This document shows, piece by piece, positions 1 through 9,262 of a DNA stretch of 17,793 nt. Positions within the stretch are counted from its first letter, which is position 1. Each line of letters opens with the position of its first letter. Source of the DNA: JAGXQV01 sp964505475 (GTDB lineage: Bacteria; Pseudomonadota; Gammaproteobacteria; Burkholderiales; Sulfuricellaceae); assembly GCA_964505475.1 (NCBI GenBank), contig CAZDIJ010000058.1, positions 1 through 17,793 on the forward strand, in the 5' to 3' direction. The notes beneath the pieces were generated by a model. It had not been told where the DNA came from. It did not search any database and saw nothing but the letters and a program-made list of their open reading frames with translations. The translations under genes and the position numbers were made by a program.

Positions 1-51
1 TTCCCCCGCAAGCAGGGGAAGGAGCGATAGCTGAGAATAGTTTAGAGGCAT
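1..51. mobile_element. Right end of a MITE-like inverted-repeat element (truncated by window edge)
   Basis: The 21 bases at 31-51 are identical to the right terminal inverted repeat of the 203-bp element at 14887-15089 (15068-15088). The 22 bases at 1-22 are the G/C-rich palindrome that also occurs at 17602-17625 and, with small changes, at 14929-14952. This copy therefore has the palindrome next to its terminal repeat, as at the left end of the 14887 copy read in reverse. The rest of the element lies outside the window. No transposase is encoded, so it would need help in trans. Homology between copies is directly visible; mobility is inferred. Confidence 0.7.
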
Positions 52-200
52 ATTTTTGAAAGCTCCGGTTCATCGCCAACTCAATCTCGGGTTCTAACCA
101 GAACTTGGCTTCCCCATCCGTATGGGCAACGTGAACATGCATCCGCGGCTCTTCGCGCGAAAAAACGAAATGCGACTTGACGGAATACGGTGGGAGCCAT
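52..200 (-). pseudogene. DUF4160 protein remnant, frameshifted and truncated by a MITE
   Basis: Read on the minus strand from the ATG at 200, the first 14 residues (MAPTVFRQVAFRFF) match the usual DUF4160 start. The frame is then lost at a run of six A/T bases (160-165). In the next frame the text continues SREEPRMHVHVAHTDGEA and on through KFWLEPEIELA, the conserved DUF4160 core. The reading ends at SFQK exactly where the inverted-repeat element begins (position 51), so the C-terminal part is missing. DUF4160 genes often sit beside DUF2442 genes in small toxin-antitoxin-like pairs; no DUF2442 is visible here. An ATG at 209-211 opens the second frame, so a short protein could still be made, but it would lack the N-terminal strand. 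The family call is from remembered motifs. Confidence 0.65.
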
Positions 201-265
201 GGGCAAATCATAGCGGTCTTGCTATCGGCAAGTCTTGGAAGGTCTAATCTGTACGAAGTTGGGTG

Positions 266-1120
266 TCAGGTTTCAGGCGCGTCGTAGGCCGCTTTCCACT
301 CCTGCGCCAATACAGGAAGGCGCGTGAGCACCTCACGGCCAAACACAATCTCATCAACGTAGCCCATGTGAAGCATGTCAATCATGCGGCATAGATATGA
401 GCGCCCGCATTCCCACCACGTGAAGTAGTCGTCGATGAATAGTACGTGCTGAACCTTGCGCTGGGCGGCGGTTTCAAGTTCCTCCAATTCCATACCGTCC
501 AATAGTGTTTCGTACACGCCGTCTGCCACGCGACTGCCGAATGTCGTGGTGTAGTAGTACTCCTTGATTTCCCAAATTGCGATGGGGTTGACGACAGACG
601 GAAACGCGCCGTCCACGCGCCGTGAAAGGGTGCGTAGCGGCATCGAGTCATGTGTCATTGTTGTTAGGCTACGTGGATCGTAATCGCATGGAGCGTCGCC
701 GATGTTCGCCTCTACCAACATATTGACCATGCCCGTCATGAAGGCATGGTTCTTCTTTTCTGCTTTTTGCTTGTTCATTGGCAGAGGGCACTGTGGATTC
801 AGTTTCTTCTTGAGTCGATTGAACTCAACCTCGGCTGAATCCTTCTTCATGAAGTACCCTTGCACGGTGTCATTCAACACGGTGGCACGGAAAGAAAAAT
901 AGTCGAACAAGCGTTGGCCGAAATCGGTCAACGCGTCGTCTGCTCCCGCGATATGGGCAGTAGTAAGGCCGAGTCTGCCAAATTCCTTGCGAATGGCATT
1001 CAGCGAGGGAATTTTGATGGAATTGGCGCCACGCTCGGTGTAGCCGACCTCTTGGCTAATCGTACGGACATTTGCCCAAAATTCCTTGGGCTGGATGAGA
1101 AATCGAGCGTCAGCTTTCAA
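266..1120 (-). CDS. Putative type II restriction endonuclease, PD-(D/E)XK fold
   Basis: Probably the cleavage partner of the adenine methyltransferase encoded divergently at 1390-2319. I do not recognise the specific family. The catalytic signature is visible: in the 289-residue version counted from the TTG at 1135, D175 (VDGAFPSVV) is followed by E189-x-K191 (IWEIKEYY), the spacing of a PD-(D/E)XK core, and E142 in a preceding helix could be the helix-A glutamate. A short hydrophobic strand (VLFIDDYF, 231-238) follows. There is no ATG start. I prefer the TTG at 1120 because GGAG (1128-1131) lies 7 nt upstream; the alternative TTG at 1135 adds five residues. The start overlaps the end of the upstream regulator gene by 11 bp, implying translational coupling. 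Base composition is more AT-rich than the core genes, suggesting transfer. Recognition sequence unknown. Confidence 0.72.
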   Translation of the reverse strand: MKADARFLIQPKEFWANVRTISQEVGYTERGANSIKIPSLNAIRKEFGRLGLTTAHIAGADDALTDFGQRLFDYFSFRATVLNDTVQGYFMKKDSAEVEFNRLKKKLNPQCPLPMNKQKAEKKNHAFMTGMVNMLVEANIGDAPCDYDPRSLTTMTHDSMPLRTLSRRVDGAFPSVVNPIAIWEIKEYYYTTTFGSRVADGVYETLLDGMELEELETAAQRKVQHVLFIDDYFTWWECGRSYLCRMIDMLHMGYVDEIVFGREVLTRLPVLAQEWKAAYDAPET

Positions 1121-1325
1121 GATACCGCTCCACAAAGTCAGTCAACGAAATGCCTACTGCTTTGGACACGGCTTCCAGTTCGATAAGGTCGAGCCTCTGC
1201 TCTCCATTCTCGTACTTGGACACATAAGATTGTGTCTGCCCGAGTTTCTCGGCAAGTTGTGATTGCGTGAGATTGGCATCCAGGCGGATTTGTCGCAGCA
1301 GTGCAGCGAGGCGGCTTTTTTTCAT
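1110..1325 (-). CDS. XRE-family HTH regulator, candidate C (controller) protein of the R-M locus
   Basis: A 71-residue protein made almost entirely of one helix-turn-helix domain of the Cro/C1 (HTH_3) type: helix 2 and recognition helix are in LTQSQLAEKLGQTQSYVSKY, followed by ENGEQRLDLIELEAVSKAVG. Small XRE proteins placed directly before a restriction gene are typically controller (C) proteins that delay nuclease expression until the methyltransferase has modified the host. The position here (overlapping the nuclease, divergent from the methyltransferase) fits that role. ATG at 1325 is chosen; a TTG nine bases upstream (1334) would add three residues. No Shine-Dalgarno is visible before either, and a -10-like TACATT lies only a few bases before the ATG, so a leaderless transcript is plausible, as is known for several C genes. 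The HTH assignment is secure; the C-protein role is inferred. Confidence 0.82.
   Translation of the reverse strand: MKKSRLAALLRQIRLDANLTQSQLAEKLGQTQSYVSKYENGEQRLDLIELEAVSKAVGISLTDFVERYLES
1128..1131 (-). promoter_or_regulatory. Shine-Dalgarno GGAG for the nuclease TTG start
   Basis: GGAG on the minus strand ends 7 nt before TTG at 1120 and lies inside the 3' end of the regulator gene. It supports TTG-1120 rather than TTG-1135 as start and suggests the nuclease is translated after the regulator. Confidence 0.45.
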
Positions 1326-1389
1326 GCGGGACAATGTAAATTCGATATTGGAATATTCAAAATTAGAATGCTAGAATGAGTCGGAAACC
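1326..1389. promoter_or_regulatory. Divergent promoter/operator region of the R-M locus
   Basis: This AT-rich 64-bp gap lies between the divergent regulator and methyltransferase genes. On the plus strand TTGGAA (1348-1353) and TAGAAT (1372-1377) are spaced 18 bp, a plausible -35/-10 for the methyltransferase. TAGAATG is directly repeated at 1364-1370 and 1372-1378. On the minus strand TTGAAT and TACATT, 16 bp apart, could drive the regulator as a leaderless message. The perfect 8-bp palindrome GAATATTC (1351-1358) sits in the middle and is a candidate operator for the XRE protein. Promoters and operator are predictions from pattern only. Confidence 0.45.
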
Positions 1390-2319
1390 ATGGATGCTCC
1401 TCTTATGCTCGTCACCGTCGCCCAAAGACAACCTGAACTGTTCACGCTCGAAGAGGCTCCGCTGCCAGTATCGGGCGGTGTCAAGCCCTTTCGCACGCAG
1501 CTTTTGAAGTGGGTGGGCAATAAGCAGAAGCAGGCCGATGCAATCATCCGTTACTTCCCGAAGCGGTTCGGTACTTACTTCGAGCCGTTTCTCGGCAGCG
1601 GCGGCGTCTTGGGGGTCTTGGCGCCAAGAAATGCAGTGGCAAGCGATACGTTTGCACCATTAGTTGAAATTTGGCAGACCCTTCATAACGACAAGGATGA
1701 ACTCAAGCATCAATATGCAGAACGCTATGCACTAATTTCGCAACTGGGTAAGAAGAGCGCCTATGAGCATGTGCTGGCCAGCTACAATGCGCGACCAAAC
1801 GGAGCCGACCTTCTTTTCCTCTGCCGGGCGTGCTATGGCGGGGTCGTTCGATTCCGAAAGAACGATGGTTTCATGAGCACCCCGGTCGGGGTGCATGATC
1901 CAGTGCCGCCGGAGAGTTTTGATAGGCGAGTAGAGATTTGGTACGCAAGGACACGAGGGGCGCGCTTCTTGCATCTGGATTTCGCCGAGGCAATGAGTCA
2001 AGCGCAACGGGGTGACCTGGTTTACTGCGACCCGCCCTACGCGGATAGCCAGGCGATTCTATATGGCGCTCAGGCGTTCTCGCTGCAACGCCTTTTCGAT
2101 TCAATCGCCTTATGCAAGGCAAGGGGCGTGTATGTTGCGTTGAGTATTGATGGCACGAAATATTCCGGGCGCAAGCTGTGTGACATTCCTATTCCTGATG
2201 GCCTGTTTGAACGTGAAGAATTTGTCAGGGTAGGCCGCTCAATGTTGAAACGCTTCCAAATGGATGGGTTAAGTCTTGAGGATCATGAGGTGCATGATCG
2301 GCTCCTGCTGACTTTCTGA
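1390..2319 (+). CDS. D12-class (Dam-like) adenine-N6 DNA methyltransferase
   Basis: Transfers a methyl group from S-adenosylmethionine to adenine N6 in a short target site. The sequence has the D12/alpha-class order: an N-terminal LKWVGNKQK segment (39-47), motif I FEPFLGSGG (64-72) for cofactor binding, and the catalytic motif IV DPPY (214-217). The helical part between these motifs (about 100-200) is the usual target-recognition region. At 309 residues it is slightly longer than Dam (about 280); the extra length is an N-terminal leader of about 30 residues before the fold. The first ATG (1390) has only a weak GGAA upstream; a second in-frame ATG at 1405 would remove five residues. It is divergent from the regulator-nuclease pair, giving a complete small type II R-M locus. 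The target could be GATC-like, but that is a guess from the family. Confidence 0.9.
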   Translation: MDAPLMLVTVAQRQPELFTLEEAPLPVSGGVKPFRTQLLKWVGNKQKQADAIIRYFPKRFGTYFEPFLGSGGVLGVLAPRNAVASDTFAPLVEIWQTLHNDKDELKHQYAERYALISQLGKKSAYEHVLASYNARPNGADLLFLCRACYGGVVRFRKNDGFMSTPVGVHDPVPPESFDRRVEIWYARTRGARFLHLDFAEAMSQAQRGDLVYCDPPYADSQAILYGAQAFSLQRLFDSIALCKARGVYVALSIDGTKYSGRKLCDIPIPDGLFEREEFVRVGRSMLKRFQMDGLSLEDHEVHDRLLLTF

Positions 2320-2402
2320 ATGGGACTCGGGGAAAAAGCGGTCTCCAAGAGTTCAGCGCAGCGTAAGCGACCCCGAAACAGACGCTTGGGGCGGCCCATA
2401 AA

Positions 2403-2586
2403 ATTAAACCCAGATTGTCCATTAGGCGACTCTTCGAGCCTACGCGAGCGCTGGTGGCCGGTTTGCGGTCATTTTTGTCCCTTGCTCGTCGTCCATGGAA
2501 TAGCCATGGACTCCTCTCAAGTGCCAAAACTGCCCGCAAACCGTCTCGCCATCACTTCGCGCCCTAATGGACAATCTGGGTTAAAT
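2403..2586. mobile_element. Fold-back MITE-like element between the R-M island and the ATPase
   Basis: The two ends are inverted repeats: ATTAAACCCAGATTGTCC... at 2403-2426 matches the complement of 2563-2586 at 23 of 24 positions (core AACCCAGATTGTCCATTAGG). The symmetry continues inward: CGGTTTGCGG near 2459-2468 pairs with CCGCAAACCG near 2534-2543, and the centre holds a perfect 7-bp stem, TCCATGG-AATAG-CCATGGA (2492-2510). The whole 184 bp could fold into one long hairpin. No protein is encoded, so it resembles a non-autonomous transposable element. It lies between the 3' ends of two convergent genes and may also act as a bidirectional terminator. No clear target-site duplication is seen in the AT-rich flanks. 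Confidence 0.75.
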
Positions 2587-2617
2587 CCATCGACTTTTCC
2601 GGGGGATGCTTAGCTTG

Positions 2618-5308
<2,691 letters not shown>

Positions 5309-5367
5309 CGTGATTCGATAGGCAATAAATCAGGGTTGAATTCGACAGAGCGGTCTTGGCGGCGGCG

Positions 5368-6009
5368 TCATGCCCAAGTACTGAGGGGCGGGTCGGCGAT
5401 GACCGCGCGGAGGATGTCGCCGCGCGAGATGAACCCCACCATTTCTTCAGTCTCGTTCACCACCGGCACGCCGGTGAAGCCGGTATCCAGCAGCACGCGC
5501 GCCACGCGGCGGATGTCGGACGCCGGATCGGCGCCCACCACCGGGCTGGCCATCACCTCGGACACGGTGCGCGCCAAGGCATCGCGCACCGCACCGCCTT
5601 CCACGTTGAGCGCGGTGAGCAGGTCGCGTTCGGAGACGATGCCCACCAGGCGGTGCACCCGGTCAAGCACCGGCGCTTGGCGTATGTGTTTTTCCACCAG
5701 GATGCGCCAGGCCTCCTCGATCCGCGATTCCGCCCGCACCGTCGTCACTTCCCGGCTCATGATCTGGTAGGCATGGTAGAGCGGGCCGCGTTCCGTTTCC
5801 TGGCGCCGCATTTCCCGGTAGGCGCGGGCGGCGGATTCAAAAACTGCGCCGTCTTGATCCGCGCGCCGGGCGGTACGCGGCGTCTCCGGCTCCTCGCCCT
5901 CGGTGGCGAGGCCGCGGACATGGTGGGCGCGCGCCACTCCCGGCACCTGGATCAAATGCTCCAGGGGGCCGTGGAAGAGCCGGCCGGTGACGCCATGGAT
6001 GGAGAACAT
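5368..6009 (-). CDS. Two-CBS-domain regulatory protein upstream of the cation ATPase
   Basis: A 213-residue soluble protein with a tandem CBS (Bateman) module at about 82-134 (MSREVTTVRAESRIEEAW to VGIVSERDLL) and 151-205 (EVMASPVV to VGFISRGDILRAV). Such modules bind adenine nucleotides and switch partner enzymes or transporters. Residues 1-60 are not a CBS domain; the stretch FSIHGVTGRLFHGP is not one I recognise, and 45-75 is charged and probably a linker or helix. The ATG at 6009 directly follows an in-frame TAA, so no longer start exists in this frame; no Shine-Dalgarno is seen. The gene ends 59 bp before the P-type ATPase on the same strand, so control of that pump by nucleotide state is a reasonable but untested idea. 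Confidence 0.85.
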   Translation of the reverse strand: MFSIHGVTGRLFHGPLEHLIQVPGVARAHHVRGLATEGEEPETPRTARRADQDGAVFESAARAYREMRRQETERGPLYHAYQIMSREVTTVRAESRIEEAWRILVEKHIRQAPVLDRVHRLVGIVSERDLLTALNVEGGAVRDALARTVSEVMASPVVGADPASDIRRVARVLLDTGFTGVPVVNETEEMVGFISRGDILRAVIADPPLSTWA

Positions 6010-6112
6010 TTAGCGTGGTCTTGGAGTGATGTGTTTATGAACCATTTTCGGTTGTGTCCCGGCGGCGATCCTTCCCCGCGCACCCGGCGCGCTAGGGGCG
6101 TGGCGCTTGGAT

Positions 6113-6934
6113 TCATGGGCTGCCCGGCAGGCCATTATGCCCCGAATGGCGCCACGCCGCCAATTGGGCGGCATCCACGTACCGCCGTCCGTTCAGGTCG
6201 CCCTTCAGCACCGCTGCGACGGGCTGTTCCGGTTCGCCCAGGTCGGATAGCACGGCGGCCGCGCCGCTGAAGTCTTCCCGCGCGGTGTAGCCGTTGACCG
6301 TAATCAGCGTGCTCAGCCCGGCGCCGAGGGCGGCCTGGAGTCCGTTCGCCGAGTCTTCGACGGCCAGGCATGCCGCGGGCGGCAGGGCGAGCCGTTCCAG
6401 CACCCAGCGGTAGATGTCCGGGGCGGGTTTCTTGGCGGCCACCACGTCGCCGGCGCCGATTACCTCGAACCAGCCGCCGCATCCGCCGCCCAGGCTGGTT
6501 TCGAGGAGCGCCTCCACGGCTTGCGGGGCGGAAGTGGTGGCGATGGCCAGGCGCACCCCGGCTTGCCGCAGTTCCCGCAACAGACGCGCCACGCCGGGGC
6601 GCAGCGGGATGCCGGGCTGTTGCAGCAAGGCGGTGAAATGGCGGGTCTTGGCCGCGTGCAGTTGCGCCACCCAGGCGGAGAAATCCTCGCGGGACGAGTA
6701 TTGCGGCTGGCGGCGCTCGATATAGGCGCGGATGCGCTCCTTGCCGCCGCCGATTTTCAGCAGTTCGCCGTAGAGCGTTTCGTCCCAGTCCCAGTCCAGG
6801 CCGGATTCGCGGAATGCCGCGTTGAAGGCGGCGCGATGCCCGTCCCGCTCGGTGTCTGCGAGGGTGCCGTCAACGTCGAAGATGACGGCTTCGAGGTTCG
6901 GCGCGGCGTTTCCCCGGCTATACGTCGATTTCAT
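6113..6934 (-). CDS. cbbY: CbbY-type HAD phosphatase (xylulose-1,5-bisphosphate phosphatase)
   Basis: A HAD-superfamily phosphatase closely resembling CbbY of autotrophic bacteria, which removes xylulose-1,5-bisphosphate, a misfire product that inhibits Rubisco. Counting from the ATG at 6934: motif I DVDGTLADTE with nucleophile D20 and acid D22, a CbbY-like cap (WDWDETLYGELLKIGGGKER), motif II IATTSAP, motif III KKPAPDIY and motif IV VEDSANG. The GGKERI and KKPxPDIY stretches are what separate CbbY from ordinary phosphoglycolate phosphatases. The longer open frame reaches ATG 6994, but that start would overlap the aldolase by 77 bp; ATG 6934 overlaps it by 17 bp and starts just before the conserved core. 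No Shine-Dalgarno is visible, consistent with translational coupling. It has about 40 extra C-terminal residues after the HAD core. Last gene of the purE-purK-aldolase-cbbY run. Confidence 0.88.
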   Translation of the reverse strand: MKSTYSRGNAAPNLEAVIFDVDGTLADTERDGHRAAFNAAFRESGLDWDWDETLYGELLKIGGGKERIRAYIERRQPQYSSREDFSAWVAQLHAAKTRHFTALLQQPGIPLRPGVARLLRELRQAGVRLAIATTSAPQAVEALLETSLGGGCGGWFEVIGAGDVVAAKKPAPDIYRWVLERLALPPAACLAVEDSANGLQAALGAGLSTLITVNGYTAREDFSGAAAVLSDLGEPEQPVAAVLKGDLNGRRYVDAAQLAAWRHSGHNGLPGSP

Positions 6935-8099
6935 AGTCGATGGTGAGGCGGTCTGGGGCGGCGGGGCGGAACACCTTGTCGGCGTAGCGCACATGCTCGG
7001 GGTGGTCGCGGTAGCTGGCGATCACCGCGTCGCTGGCGAAGCGGATCAACCAGCAATGGCGGTACGGCGCGTCTTCCCGCGCCACCGTGCCGTGGGCGAC
7101 GCTTCGCACGCCGGGAATCGACGCCAGGGTTTTCATGCCTTGTTCCACCAGCGCCGTGTCGGCCGCTTTGTCCAGGCGGCGATCCACGTTGTAGAGCACC
7201 ACGTGTTTGACCTCCCGCCATGGGCGGCATTGCGCCAGCACTTCGGCGGCGCGCCCGCCGCTGCCCCACAGGCGGATCATGCGTTCCGCCTCGCCGCGCA
7301 CCGCGTCGCGCACCCCAGCGGTGAGCCGGGTGTAGCCGCCGTCGCGGTGGTGGCGCGCCTGCTCGCGGATGCTGGCGGCGGCGGCGTCGGCCAGCGCCGT
7401 GTAGTAGTTGATCTTGGCCACGCCGTTGGCGATCAGTTTCCTGAACTGGTCGTTGGAAAGGCCGGTGCCGCCGTGGATCACCAGGGGGATGCCGACGGCC
7501 TCGTTGATTTTCCCCAGGCGGGCGAAATCCAGCCGGGGCGTTCCCTTCATGCGCCCGTGCACGGTGCCGACCGACACCGCCAGGCAGTCCACGCCGCTGC
7601 GTTCCACGAAGCCCTTGGCTTCCGCCGGCAGGGTGTAGGCGATTTCGCCGGGGTGCCTTTCCGCGTCGTCGCCCTCGACCCCCGGCACGTAGCCCAGTTC
7701 TCCCTCCACCGCCACGCCGCAGGCGTGCGCCATGGCAACCACCTCGCGGGTGCGCTTCAGGTTTTCGTCCAGCGGCAGGGCGGAGGCATCCACCATCACC
7801 CCGTTGCACCCGGCGCGGATGGCGCCCACCGCGGTTTCGAGGCTGGCGCCGTGATCCAGGTGAATCGCCACCGGCACCGGCGTGCGTTGCGCCGCGGCCA
7901 CGGAGGCGGCCATGAGCAGATCGAAATCGTAATGTCCGAAATGCGATTCGGCCAGGCTCAGGATCACCGGCGCGCGGCAGTTTTCCGCAGCCGCCAGGAT
8001 GCCCTCGAGGAAGTCCAGGCCGACCAGGTCGAAGGCGCCCACCGCGTAGCCGTGGCGGTAGGCGTGATTCAGCATGTCGTTCATGTGTGCCAGTGGCAT
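6918..8099 (-). CDS. Class II ketose-bisphosphate aldolase with C-terminal Dabb domain
   Basis: A zinc-dependent aldolase that probably cleaves or forms fructose-1,6- or sedoheptulose-1,7-bisphosphate. Residues 1-290 are the class II barrel: catalytic D82 with zinc ligand H83 (AIHLDHGAS), E134 (EGELGYVPGVEG), H181 (VGTVHG) and H209 followed by GGTG (209-213). The region normally reading NIDTD or NVATE is NYYTA (231-235), so substrate specificity is uncertain; a tagatose- or inositol-pathway-like aldolase is possible. Residues 297-392 form a separate domain with the Dabb (stress-responsive A/B barrel) pattern: VKHVVLYNV, LASIPGVRSV, and YRDHPEHVRYADKVFRP. This fusion is unusual. The start ATG 8099 has a weak GAAAGAA upstream and lies 17 bp after purK. 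The gene overlaps cbbY by 17 bp. Typical family members are 280-360 residues; this one is 393 because of the Dabb domain. Confidence 0.88.
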   Translation of the reverse strand: MPLAHMNDMLNHAYRHGYAVGAFDLVGLDFLEGILAAAENCRAPVILSLAESHFGHYDFDLLMAASVAAAQRTPVPVAIHLDHGASLETAVGAIRAGCNGVMVDASALPLDENLKRTREVVAMAHACGVAVEGELGYVPGVEGDDAERHPGEIAYTLPAEAKGFVERSGVDCLAVSVGTVHGRMKGTPRLDFARLGKINEAVGIPLVIHGGTGLSNDQFRKLIANGVAKINYYTALADAAAASIREQARHHRDGGYTRLTAGVRDAVRGEAERMIRLWGSGGRAAEVLAQCRPWREVKHVVLYNVDRRLDKAADTALVEQGMKTLASIPGVRSVAHGTVAREDAPYRHCWLIRFASDAVIASYRDHPEHVRYADKVFRPAAPDRLTIDYEIDV

Positions 8100-8116
8100 G
8101 ATGCGTTCTTTCGTCG

Positions 8117-9262
8117 TTATCCGCTTAGCGCTTCCGCCGCCAGCGCTTCGCGCAGGGCGATGGCCGTCTGGAGCGCCTCGGCGGCGCTGCCGGCCAGGAT
8201 GTTGATGTGCCCCATCTTGCGGCCGGGGCGCGCCTCCTGTTTGCCGTAGAGGTGCAGCTTGGCGCCCGGCTGGCTCAGCACGGTATCCCAGGCCGGTTCC
8301 CGGCCGTCCCGCCAGAGGTCGCCGAGCAGATTGAGCATCGCCGCCGGACGCAGCAGATCGGGCGCGCCCAGCGGCAGTCCGGCCAGCGTCCGCACCTGTT
8401 GCTCGAACTGCGAGGTGAGGCAGGCGTCCAGCGTGTAGTGGCCGCTGTTGTGCGGGCGCGGGGCGATTTCGTTGACCAGCAGGCGGCCGTCGTCGAGCAC
8501 GAAGAATTCCACCGCCAGCACGCCGCAGTAATCCAGCGCGGCGGCGATGGCCATGGCCTTGTCCAGCGCTTGTCCGGCCAGATCGGCGGCGACCGGCGCG
8601 GGTACGATGCTGATGTCGAGGATGCCGTTGGCGTGGCGGTTCTCCGCCGCCGGAAAGGCCGCGCATTGCCCGTCCGCGCCGCGCGCCACGACCACCGATA
8701 TTTCCGTGCGCAGCGGCAGCCAGGCTTCCAGCACGCAGGGCGCCGCGCCCAGCCGGTCGAACGCTTCCGCCAGCCCGGCGGCGTCGTCTATCCGTTCCTG
8801 CCCCTTGCCGTCGTAGCCCATCCGGGCGGTCTTGAGCAGCGCCGGCGCGCCGATGCATTGGAACGCCAGCGCCAGGTCGGCGTGTTTTTCCACGGCGGCG
8901 AACGGCGCCGTGGCGAAGCCGTGGGCTTGCAGAAAGTTCTTTTCGCGGCGGCGGTCCTGGGCGATCGAGACGGCCGCCGCGCCGGGGCGCACCGGGCAGA
9001 ATTGCGCCAGGAATTCCAGGCTGTCGGCCGGGACGTTCTCGAACTCGGTGGTGACCGCCGCGCAGGCGCGTCCCATTTGCTCCAGCGCGGCGCGGTCGCG
9101 GTAGGCGGCGCACAGGTGGATGTCGGCCAAGGCGCCGGCCGGGCTGTCCGGGTCGGGGTCGAGCACCATCACGCGGTAGCCCATGGTGCGCGCGGCCACG
9201 GCGAACATCCGGCCGAGCTGGCCGCCGCCGAGAATGCCCAGGGTGGATGGCGGCAGGATCAT
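8117..9262 (-). CDS. purK: 5-(carboxyamino)imidazole ribonucleotide synthase PurK
   Basis: Catalyses ATP- and bicarbonate-dependent carboxylation of AIR to N5-CAIR in de novo purine synthesis; cytoplasmic. It is an ATP-grasp protein of 381 residues, the normal length. Visible features are the N-terminal nucleotide-binding loop GILGGGQLGRMF (9-20), TEFENVP (72-78), MGYDGKG (148-154) in the ATP-grasp flap, and NEIAPRPHNSGHYT (264-277) with the metal-binding and substrate residues. The ATG overlaps the purE stop codon by 4 bp (ATGA), so the two are translationally coupled. The aldolase gene follows after 17 bp. No truncation or missing motif seen. Confidence 0.96.
   Translation of the reverse strand: MILPPSTLGILGGGQLGRMFAVAARTMGYRVMVLDPDPDSPAGALADIHLCAAYRDRAALEQMGRACAAVTTEFENVPADSLEFLAQFCPVRPGAAAVSIAQDRRREKNFLQAHGFATAPFAAVEKHADLALAFQCIGAPALLKTARMGYDGKGQERIDDAAGLAEAFDRLGAAPCVLEAWLPLRTEISVVVARGADGQCAAFPAAENRHANGILDISIVPAPVAADLAGQALDKAMAIAAALDYCGVLAVEFFVLDDGRLLVNEIAPRPHNSGHYTLDACLTSQFEQQVRTLAGLPLGAPDLLRPAAMLNLLGDLWRDGREPAWDTVLSQPGAKLHLYGKQEARPGRKMGHINILAGSAAEALQTAIALREALAAEALSG

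Noticed and set aside
2320..2613. 97-codon plus-strand frame after the methyltransferase
   Set aside because: It spans the fold-back element and shows no conserved domain; the start codon directly abuts the methyltransferase stop with no ribosome site.
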